A DNA stretch of 64,000 bases from NCBI GenBank assembly GCA_964510315.1, contig CAZEAP010000021.1, positions 1 through 64,000 on the forward strand, read 5' to 3'. Origin of the DNA: CAZEAP01 sp964510315 (lineage in GTDB: Bacteria; Planctomycetota; Brocadiia; SM23-32). Below the pieces are notes generated by a model, which saw only the letters and a program-made list of their open reading frames with translations, did no database searches and was not told the DNA's origin. Of the stretch, positions 42,944-50,207 are shown piece by piece. The number at the start of each line of letters is the position of its first letter. Position 1 is the first letter of the stretch. The translations under genes were made by a program, and so were the position numbers.

Positions 42944-43291
42944 ATTAAACTCAACGTCTACCAGAAGGCCCTGGATTTCGCCGACGAGGTAGCTACCCTC
43001 ACCGAATCCTTCCCCCGCGGCTACGGTTTCCTTACGGACCAGCTCAACCGCGCGGCCTTGTCCATTGCGACGAATCTGGCCGAGGGAAACGGTCGCTTCA
43101 CGAAAGCCGACCGGAAGAACTTCTTCACCATCGCCAGGGGCTCCGTCCAGGAGTGTGTCCCGCTGCTCGAGCTTTCTCGCCGGCGTGGGCTTCTCGACAA
43201 AGGCGGTCAGGAGCGCATGCGGGGCGAACTCGAAACGATGGCGAAGATGGTGAGCGGCCTGATCAACTGCCTGGACAAACGATTAACCTGA
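42944..43291 (+). CDS. Four-helix-bundle protein, 23S-IVS (S23) family, start codon unclear
   Basis: The frame encodes the S23/IVS four-helix bundle family: KLNVYQKALDFADEVATL, the LTDQLNRAALSIATNLAEG signature and ARGSVQECVPLLELSRRRG. These proteins are encoded in 23S rRNA intervening sequences of some bacteria and also as free genes; the Avd protein of diversity-generating retroelements is related. The conserved region begins 1 codon after an ATT at 42944. No ATG, GTG or TTG lies in frame before TTG 43058, which would lose the first helix. Either ATT starts translation or the gene is a decayed copy. It lies next to tRNA-Pro. Confidence 0.65.
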   Translation: MKLNVYQKALDFADEVATLTESFPRGYGFLTDQLNRAALSIATNLAEGNGRFTKADRKNFFTIARGSVQECVPLLELSRRRGLLDKGGQERMRGELETMAKMVSGLINCLDKRLT

Positions 43292-43610
43292 GCCCCTCGA
43301 CTCGGGTGAGGGGTCTGCAGCCCGCTACGCGACAAGCAGCAGCGTTTCGGAGACTGCCCGCCGCAAGTCCGTAACCTCCAAAGCGAAGAGTTCTAACGCT
43401 GTCCGGCGCGGCCAGGCGAGTAGTTGAGCATGTGTAGATTCGGGAACGGCACGGCGCGGCCTGACTCCGATAGATCATGATCATATCCTGCCGCGCCGCT
43501 TGCTCGTGGTCATCCTCTGGTCCAATCAGATGGAAATCACACCGCAACTCCACCTGATCATGCCATCAGGCGCGCCGGGTGCTGCACCGAGGACCAACAT
43601 CCATTACGGG
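43292..43610. other. Intergenic region before the SAP-nuclease promoter
   Basis: No gene recognised; short ORFs here have no family pattern. It contains the second copy of an 18-base direct repeat (CAGGCGAGTAGTTGAGCA, 43413-43430, one mismatch to 42787-42804). Confidence 0.5.
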
Positions 43611-43639
43611 TTGACACCAAAAGGGCTTACCAGTATTAT
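43611..43639 (+). promoter_or_regulatory. Near-consensus promoter of the SAP-nuclease gene
   Basis: TTGACA (43611-43616), 17-base spacer, TATTAT (43634-43639). The ATG is 62 bases further, with GGGGGT (43691-43696) as ribosome-binding site. This is one of the strongest promoters in the window, for an accessory gene. Confidence 0.8.
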
Positions 43640-43701
43640 CCGCAGTGCAGGCGGCAACCAGAATCCATGGCACAATGTGCCCTCAGCTTCGGGGGTAACT
43701 C

Positions 43702-45270
43702 ATGAATTTCGCCGATGCGGTCGGCTCGATTCCGACAATCCATGCGCTGAAGCGGACAGCCTCTGCCCATGTGGTCGATTACGGGCATCTTGACTCGAAT
43801 GAGTTGCGAGCGAACATAAGGCGCGTCAAGAATCAGTTTACGCACCCGGAAGCAGTGGAGGGGGCACTAAGCAAGGCCTTCTGGAGACACGAGGATCTCT
43901 GTCACCGGGTTCTCGCTCCTCTCATCCTTCGGGACATCCTGCTCAGCGAATATGAGCACATGTTGCCCATGGACCAGTTGCAGGAGTCCGTCATAGAGCT
44001 TGAGCAAGAGATCGTCAACGAGTCCAATGAGGAAGATCTGAAGGGGCTCTGCGGAGGACGCGAAGACTCCGAGCAATACAGGAACCTGACCCTGTACCAC
44101 TTTGTGCTCGAGACAGCCTGGAAGCACCGCGACACGAAGTCTATAGACGAAGCCAACCTGCTGCGCAGGTTGAGGGAACGGCTACGGATTACGCGTCGGG
44201 AGCACAGATTGCTCGAAGCTATGCTGGGGAAATTCCCGAAGCCCCACAACGATCTTCACACCCGCGAAGAGATCATCGAGTGCGTTCGGTCTTTGGAGTC
44301 GCTTGGCCTGCTCTTCGAGGTGCGCGACGAGTCTGGGCAAGACTACGCCGTCATCCCCCAAGAGGTCGCGGAGGTGATCCGCCACGTGTTGGGAGTAGAG
44401 ATCCGTCGCCCAGGCTACATGGAATTGCTGCAGGACAAACGGGTGCGGCTCAAGTCTTACCTGAAGGGCGCTTTGGAAGATGCCGGCATTCCGTTCTCTC
44501 CCTCTGCGACCCGGTCTGAACTGCAGGAACGTGTGGCCGACACAGTTCGGCCTTCCGTTCTCATCGGTGGTTCGTCACTATATGGCGGGCTGAACAGCGA
44601 TGTGCTCTCCCAGTGGTGTGCGGACCTCGGCCTGCCCGTTGGAGGGCGCAAGGCTGAGAAGGTGGAACGCATCCTTCAGCACTACGACCGGCTGCAGACA
44701 CGGGTTGTTGAGGAAGGAGATGAACGCGAGAGACTGTACCGCTTCTACGAGCAACTGGCCGCGAGAGACATACACGGTCTGAGAGCCCAACACGTTGTGG
44801 AGAAAGACAACGAGATCGAGCGGTGCTTTGAAGCGGCAACGGATTACCTGTTCGAAACGAAGCTGAATCACACACCCCTGCGTCAAGCGGGGACAGAGCA
44901 CGCTGACGGTCGGCTTTCCTTCCGAGATGGCTATGTTCTCTGGGACAACAAGAGTTCTGAGCAACCGGTGAGTTTGAGGAACCACATTCGTCAGTTTGAT
45001 CAGTACATCCGGAGTGCGGACAAGCTGGTGCCCGTCTTTCTCGTCATAGCTTATGAGTTCACCCATGATTCCGACGCCGTAGCGCTTCAGTACACTGCTG
45101 AGAACATCGGCCGGAGCATATGCCTAGCCACCGCATCAGAGATCAAGAAGCTGGCCGAGCTATGGGCGAGGGACGCGAATAAGAGAAGATCGGAGCCCTT
45201 TCCCCTCGGTCTGTTGGCTCGGTCTGGCAGACTCGACCTCGAGGCAGTGCGTGGATTGCTGGATCTGTGA
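43702..45270 (+). CDS. Putative SAP-domain PD-(D/E)XK nuclease
   Basis: A 522-residue protein I cannot name. The N-terminal ~230 residues are helical with a possible winged-helix around 150-230. Two SAP-like segments follow: LKGALEDAGIPFSPSATRSE (about 255-280) and LSQWCADLGLPVGGRKAEKV (about 312-335), a helix-loop-helix type that binds DNA. The C-terminal ~150 residues look like a PD-(D/E)XK nuclease: Asp402 in HADGRLSF, then Asp415-Asn-Lys417 in VLWDNKSSE, with an upstream Glu in YLFETKLN. It has its own strong promoter and converges with an Mrr-type gene, so phage defence is likely. Function is inferred from motifs read by eye. Confidence 0.65.
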   Translation: MNFADAVGSIPTIHALKRTASAHVVDYGHLDSNELRANIRRVKNQFTHPEAVEGALSKAFWRHEDLCHRVLAPLILRDILLSEYEHMLPMDQLQESVIELEQEIVNESNEEDLKGLCGGREDSEQYRNLTLYHFVLETAWKHRDTKSIDEANLLRRLRERLRITRREHRLLEAMLGKFPKPHNDLHTREEIIECVRSLESLGLLFEVRDESGQDYAVIPQEVAEVIRHVLGVEIRRPGYMELLQDKRVRLKSYLKGALEDAGIPFSPSATRSELQERVADTVRPSVLIGGSSLYGGLNSDVLSQWCADLGLPVGGRKAEKVERILQHYDRLQTRVVEEGDERERLYRFYEQLAARDIHGLRAQHVVEKDNEIERCFEAATDYLFETKLNHTPLRQAGTEHADGRLSFRDGYVLWDNKSSEQPVSLRNHIRQFDQYIRSADKLVPVFLVIAYEFTHDSDAVALQYTAENIGRSICLATASEIKKLAELWARDANKRRSEPFPLGLLARSGRLDLEAVRGLLDL

Positions 45271-45591
45271 TCTCTTCTGGTCGGGCCTTGGCGGTCCAGG
45301 GGTAAAATACCGTCCACCGCGGCGTGAGGCGCCATCTTGCGGATGATACAGAAGAAGGGCGAGGAGTCCCGCGTCTGCAAAGTGGAGCGCGGCCTGTTGT
45401 GTGCGCCTTGGGCGTCACATCCCTGCGGGACTCGGCCCCGCGAAGGCGGGGCCTCGCGACCCGTTTGTCAGCTCCGCTCGCAAGCCGGGTTCGCGCTGGC
45501 CGATTAGCATCAATCACCCTCCCGAGCCCCGGCCGCCTCCCCGCCACACGGACGGCCGGCAAGGGTCGGGGCTTCCTCTTCGGCTCCCGCC

Positions 45592-45642
45592 AAACGAAAA
45601 GCCCGACGCACGGAGGCTTCATGTCTCCGCGCCCTCGGGCTT
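45592..45642 (-). terminator. Rho-independent terminator of the Mrr-type gene
   Basis: AAGCCCGA...TCGGGCTT (45599-45642) with an inner CGGAGGC/GTCTCCG stem forms a long hairpin. On the minus strand it is followed by TTTTCGTTT, about 65 bases after the stop. The rest of 45271-45706 holds no recognised gene. Confidence 0.7.
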
Positions 45643-45706
45643 GACTCGACAATGCCAGCCCAGCATCTGACAGCTAGGGTGCAGGGGCAAATGCCCGCGC
45701 GTCGAT

Positions 45707-46762
45707 CTAGCCGCCGGTCACACTGATGAGCTGAGGCGCGCTGCTAATCCGAAGTAAGCTCCTCGTCCTAGGCTGAAGGGCCTCGAGATCATCAAGGATC
45801 CATTCCACAAGGTCCTCACCCGAAATGAGAGTCACGTCCCGGTCGGCACAGAGGGTCTCCAATTCCTCTGAGGGCTGACCGGTCGTGACAAGCACCAGCC
45901 GGTACTCTGAGAACAGGTCCGACTCCGTATCCAAGATGTGGAGCAACTGCTCAGCGCCCCATGTGCCGGATTGACCCCTGTGATGTTTTACTTGTACAAG
46001 GAGCTTTGTAGGCGACACATGGTCATCCCTCGTTGCTTCAATGTCGGCATCGGCGAATTCTGCGAACCTTGCCTTAGATTGACTATGAGCGACATATCCA
46101 TCGGCCTTCAACAGTTCTTCCACAAGCCGCTCAAGTCCTAAGCCCCCTGCTGGCAAAGCGGATGACCCATGCTGGAGTACGTCGAGCAAATCGCTCTTGA
46201 ACTTAAGCATCTGTTCCTCTTGAGCTCGCGCAATCGTCGATACGTACGATTCTCCGCCAAAGAGATCCTCTATCTCGGGGGCAAAGTCGCTGAGATCAGA
46301 CACTGCGCTGCCAGGGACACGGAGACGACGTTGCAGACCCTCCGAAAGTTGATCGCGAGGGACGGTACGCAATTCGCCATCCTTGTCCTCCACGTACGAT
46401 ACCAAATGCTGATTGCCGAGGTCTCTCTCGCCTGCAGCTTCCGGGCTAAATGTTTTCTGCGCTTCGGCAACTGCCAGGAGAACGTTGCTCCAGTACGGAA
46501 TGATGATCCGGTCTCCTCGTTTGATACGCATGAACCGCCTGACTTCGTTCTTCCTCTTGCCAATGACCTGAGCTGCCGTATCCCGGCTCGTGTAGTACTC
46601 CTTTTCGACGGCCTCAACGAGGTCATCCACCGATTCAAAGTCCGCAAAATGTATCCGGCTCCAGCCAACGGCAACTACTTGGTTCTCCAGAAAGATCGAG
46701 AAATCCTCTTTCTCTTGGTCCTTCGCCCGAACCATATAATACCCAGGTGCATCGTTTGCCAT
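45707..46762 (-). CDS. Mrr-type restriction endonuclease with probable modified-base-sensing N-terminus
   Basis: A 351-residue protein. Residues about 200-330 are an Mrr-like PD-(D/E)XK domain: Glu211 in GLGLERLVEELL, Asp240 in FADADIEAT and the Gln257-Val-Lys259 of LLVQVKHHRGQSGTW. The first ~100 residues (YYMVRAKDQEKEDFSIFLEN, then AVGWSRIHF) resemble the PUA/EVE-like modules that read modified bases in Type IV enzymes. It would therefore cut foreign DNA bearing modified bases. ATG 46762 follows GGGAGGT. A terminator lies downstream and it converges with the SAP-nuclease gene. Confidence 0.82.
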   Translation of the reverse strand: MANDAPGYYMVRAKDQEKEDFSIFLENQVVAVGWSRIHFADFESVDDLVEAVEKEYYTSRDTAAQVIGKRKNEVRRFMRIKRGDRIIIPYWSNVLLAVAEAQKTFSPEAAGERDLGNQHLVSYVEDKDGELRTVPRDQLSEGLQRRLRVPGSAVSDLSDFAPEIEDLFGGESYVSTIARAQEEQMLKFKSDLLDVLQHGSSALPAGGLGLERLVEELLKADGYVAHSQSKARFAEFADADIEATRDDHVSPTKLLVQVKHHRGQSGTWGAEQLLHILDTESDLFSEYRLVLVTTGQPSEELETLCADRDVTLISGEDLVEWILDDLEALQPRTRSLLRISSAPQLISVTGG

Positions 46763-46859
46763 GCCAACCTCCCTTCTCTTGAATCTCTCCACGCTTTGCT
46801 ATCCGCTGTCCGAGCTGCTTCATGAGCCAGTGCATCATACTTACGCTGGCACGGCATCT

Positions 46860-47000
46860 CTATCTCCACACGCGCCACCTAAGCGGATTGGCATCGTAAC
46901 CGGTTGTCTTTTCTGCCGCAACGGCGCGCTCGGCCTCCTGACTTGTGAACTCCTCCCACCGCTGCACGATGACGTCGCAGTACAGCTCATTGATCTCCAT
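46860..47000 (-). pseudogene. DNA methyltransferase C-terminal remnant, left copy
   Basis: A 46-codon minus-strand frame whose first half reads ELYCDVIVQRWEEFTSQEAE, the typical end of site-specific N6-adenine or N4-cytosine DNA methyltransferases (YCDVI-x-RWEEFTG-x-x-A). The SAM loop and catalytic motif are absent; upstream the frame passes into the truncated beta-helix gene. It is followed by the Mrr-type gene on the same strand. A homologous scrap lies at 53.8 kb. Confidence 0.6.
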
Positions 47001-50000
47001 TATGTAGCAATGGCGCCTCGCAAGTAGCCCGCGTCGTCCGCAGCCTTGCCCACCAGGAAGTCGCTCTGATTCTCCAGCGAGGCGTCGGCGGGGATCCTCG
47101 CTCGGGCTTTGACCGATACTTCGCCGTCCAGGTAGATGGTCATGCGGCCAGTGTCCCGGTCCACCTCGGCCAGCACGTGGTGCCACTCGCCGTCGTTGAT
47201 CTCGGTCTCCGTGGCCACCGTGCTGTGGACGCCGCCGGAGCTGACGCGGAACTCGGCCTGCCCCCTGTCGTTGACGCCCAGGCTGTAGCCGCTTTGCCCG
47301 TCGTGCTTGCCGAGAACCGCGCTGCCGGCGTGTCCCGGCTCGGTCCTCAGGATCGTCTCCACGAGGAGGTTCGTCGTCCCGATGTCGAGCGTCTTGCGCT
47401 CCTCGCCGGGGAACGTAAGCTTGCCCTGCGACTCGGTCCACGGGGCCGGCGGCGTTTTCTTCCTGTCCACCCGGAGGTCCTCCCAGTCGAAGACGATGTC
47501 GGAGGCCATCTTCTCGTGGCGGACGCGGGCGAGCCGCTGGCCGTCGAACTCGAGGGCGCCAGGCGCCCAGTCCTCCGAAGGCGACTCGACGTAATCGTCG
47601 AGCGAGGCCGCGTTGACCCTCAGCTCGGAGACCGGCACGCGATAGTACATGCTCCGGTTGAAGTAGGCCAGCGTCGGGTAGTAGTGGTAGTCGAGGACCA
47701 TCGACGGGTCGGCATGGTTGGCGTTGAAGAACCACTCGCCGACGGTGCCGTACAGCGACCACGGCACGAAGTAGTCGACTCCGCCGTCGATGGCAACCGA
47801 GCCGGGAGTGGGCCGGAAGTCAGCGTCCGAGGCGCTGGGCTTCTCCTTGTCCGCGGGGATAGGTTTGGTGATCGGCATCCGATCGGTCTTCTCCCCCAAC
47901 TGAGCGAAGCGCAGGGGATAGTTCCGCATCTGCTCGCCGAGTTCTTCCAGGTCCTCGGCCATCAGGTCGGCCTTTGCGCCTCGCTTAACGGTGGCGACCA
48001 CGCCGGCTTCGGCCGAGCCGTGGAAGACGTTGAAGCCGTAGGCCAGCGTGGCGGCGCCGTCGATGCCCGAGATGCCCGTGTCGTCTCCGCCTATCAGCGA
48101 CGGATTGCCGCCGTGGTTCACGCTGATGAACTTGCGCCGCACGTCCGCAAAGACGTTGCCCAGGTAGTCGTTCCGGTTGCCCGAGGTGCCGCCGAAACCG
48201 ACGCCGGAACCGTATACGGTGTTGTTGACGAACGGATTGAGGTAGCCGAAGACGTTGAAGTAAGCCGACCGGTCGCTCGAGTACGGATCGTCCTGGTCGT
48301 ACGGGCGGGCCCAGGAGATGTTATTGAAATTGAAGATCTTGAACCCGCCGTCCAGGTAGATCGGGTAGGACAGGTTGGCGTCGCCACTGTTGTGGAAACC
48401 GCCCGGCCAGTGCCCGACGGAGTCGCCCACGATGTTGCTGTAGGAATACATGGACCCGTGCTGCCACAGCGATATGCCGCCGTAGTCGTTGACGCCCAGC
48501 GCCTGGTTCTCCATCTTGTTGTGATGGACGAGGATGCGGGAGAGCGGAAGGTCGTAACCCTGCCGCCCCTTGCCGGCGGCCCCGCCCTGCACGACGATGC
48601 CGGATCCCCATGAGGAGTCGACGATGTTGCCGGCTACCTCGCCGAGGCGCGGGTACTCGCACGTCAGCGCGGGCACGTTGGACCAGCGGTGGTCGTCGTG
48701 ACGGTAAAGGCCGCTGTTGCGGACGCGGTTGCGCATCACCTTCGCATGGTTCAGCAGGCCCAGCCGCTGGCCGGCCCGGACCTTGCCCGCCGAACCGCGC
48801 AGGTGGGCGGCGGTCCCGCCGTTGATCCAGTGGAAATCGCAGTCGTGCACGGTGATGTAGTCCATCACCTCGTTGGCCTCGACCTGGGCCCAGATGGCGT
48901 CATTGGCGACGTGCTCGAAGAGGCAGTTCTCGATGGTGATGTTCCGGCAGTTGCCGTCCAGCTCAATCACGTTGCTGCTGGACGGGAACGGGCGCCGCCC
49001 GTTGAAGCGGAAGGTCAGCCCGGAGACCTCGATGTAGTTCTGGTTGGTGATCTCGAGGGTGTCGTAGGCGGTCGCCAGCTCGATGCGGACAGAGTTCGGG
49101 TCCCTGTCTTCCCGCAACCGGACGAACAGGCGGCCGCGCTGCCGGTCGTAGTAAAACTCGCCGGCCTCGTCGAGGAACTGCGGCAGGTTCTCGAGCAGGT
49201 AGCGCGTGCCGGGATTGACCGGATCGGTGCCGTTCTTGTAGACCAGCGTCCCCTTCTCGGGGTCGTAGTCGTCCTTCCCGATGGGCTCGCGGTCCGGGGT
49301 GGGATTGGCGATCACCCAGGCGTACTGGCTCCAGATCGTGCCGCCTTCGAAGTAGTCCTTGGGGTAACCCTTCAGGGCTTCATCCCGGTAGCCGCCTCCA
49401 GCCTTGCCCTGCTGACGGTACTCGTCCCAGGTGTTCCAGTGGTGCATGGCGAAATTGGGATTCGTCATCCCCCACCCGACGTCGCTGGCGAGGTACAGAT
49501 CGTAAATCTCGCCGGCCTCGTCGACGACGTAGAGGACCATCTCCTGCATCCTGCCCGGGCGGCCGTCCGGCTGAAGGGGACGTTTCACGTCGAGATACCA
49601 GACCGTCTGGTTCGCGGTATCCAGCCGGGCCGGAGCCTCGGCGGCCGATGCCTTCTTCCATTCCCCGGTGATGGGCCGTGAGCCGGCGATGACGGCCTCT
49701 GCGCTGCCCCACTCGGGGTCGCTGGTCAGCCGGATGGGGTTGTCCGGCTCGCCCGATTCGTCGGCCCGCCAGAGTGCCTCCTCGCCGCCGTAGGAGTGAA
49801 TCCGATAGTTTACGCCGCGCTTGAAGACGTAGGTAATCGGGCCGGAGGCCGCAGCGGCTTTGCCCTCGGCGCGGGTATCCCACGGATGGTGCTTCCAGGG
49901 GGTCTGCTTCGTCGCGCCGTCGTTGGCGTCGTTACCGTTCTCGTAGTCGATGTAGCGGACCTGCTCGCCCGCCACGAACTCGAACGGCTCCGGCGCCCAT

Positions 50001-50137
50001 TTCAGGTCACCCGTCTCGATGACCCGTGCGTGCGGCTTCTGCCACGAGTACTCCTCGCCGGTCACGCCGACTGTACTGATCAGACACGTGGCCGCGACTA
50101 CGCATAGAACCGCCAAACTCAACCTGCCTGCTTTCAT
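47000..50137 (-). CDS. Secreted right-handed beta-helix protein with truncated LamG domain
   Basis: A 1045-residue exported protein: signal peptide (MKAGRLSLAVLCVVAATCL), then a region with IDYENGNDANDGATKQTPWK typical of pectate-lyase-like proteins. Beta-helix repeats follow (ITIENCLFEHVANDAIWAQV, NNTVYGSG and similar). The end is a LamG/concanavalin-type domain (WHHVLAEVDRDTGRMTIYLD). It probably binds or cleaves a polysaccharide. The LamG domain stops at GYLRGAIAT, about where DDVRIYNRAL would begin, so the 3' end looks cut. It lies 70 bases after the FAD oxidoreductase gene. The catalytic residues are not identifiable. Confidence 0.8.
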   Translation of the reverse strand: MKAGRLSLAVLCVVAATCLISTVGVTGEEYSWQKPHARVIETGDLKWAPEPFEFVAGEQVRYIDYENGNDANDGATKQTPWKHHPWDTRAEGKAAAASGPITYVFKRGVNYRIHSYGGEEALWRADESGEPDNPIRLTSDPEWGSAEAVIAGSRPITGEWKKASAAEAPARLDTANQTVWYLDVKRPLQPDGRPGRMQEMVLYVVDEAGEIYDLYLASDVGWGMTNPNFAMHHWNTWDEYRQQGKAGGGYRDEALKGYPKDYFEGGTIWSQYAWVIANPTPDREPIGKDDYDPEKGTLVYKNGTDPVNPGTRYLLENLPQFLDEAGEFYYDRQRGRLFVRLREDRDPNSVRIELATAYDTLEITNQNYIEVSGLTFRFNGRRPFPSSSNVIELDGNCRNITIENCLFEHVANDAIWAQVEANEVMDYITVHDCDFHWINGGTAAHLRGSAGKVRAGQRLGLLNHAKVMRNRVRNSGLYRHDDHRWSNVPALTCEYPRLGEVAGNIVDSSWGSGIVVQGGAAGKGRQGYDLPLSRILVHHNKMENQALGVNDYGGISLWQHGSMYSYSNIVGDSVGHWPGGFHNSGDANLSYPIYLDGGFKIFNFNNISWARPYDQDDPYSSDRSAYFNVFGYLNPFVNNTVYGSGVGFGGTSGNRNDYLGNVFADVRRKFISVNHGGNPSLIGGDDTGISGIDGAATLAYGFNVFHGSAEAGVVATVKRGAKADLMAEDLEELGEQMRNYPLRFAQLGEKTDRMPITKPIPADKEKPSASDADFRPTPGSVAIDGGVDYFVPWSLYGTVGEWFFNANHADPSMVLDYHYYPTLAYFNRSMYYRVPVSELRVNAASLDDYVESPSEDWAPGALEFDGQRLARVRHEKMASDIVFDWEDLRVDRKKTPPAPWTESQGKLTFPGEERKTLDIGTTNLLVETILRTEPGHAGSAVLGKHDGQSGYSLGVNDRGQAEFRVSSGGVHSTVATETEINDGEWHHVLAEVDRDTGRMTIYLDGEVSVKARARIPADASLENQSDFLVGKAADDAGYLRGAIAT

Positions 50138-50207
50138 GTTACGACTCCCGGTGGAGAAAGGCCTCGGCGGAGGCCCGTCGTTATGTTCGATCGCATAAGC
50201 TCGTGCA

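Noticed and set aside
42944..43291. Four-helix-bundle gene considered as Avd of a diversity-generating retroelement
   Set aside because: No reverse transcriptase, template repeat or variable repeat is present in the neighbourhood.
43500..43793. 97-codon frame spanning the SAP-nuclease promoter
   Set aside because: No family pattern; it covers a near-consensus promoter and the start of a real gene in another frame.
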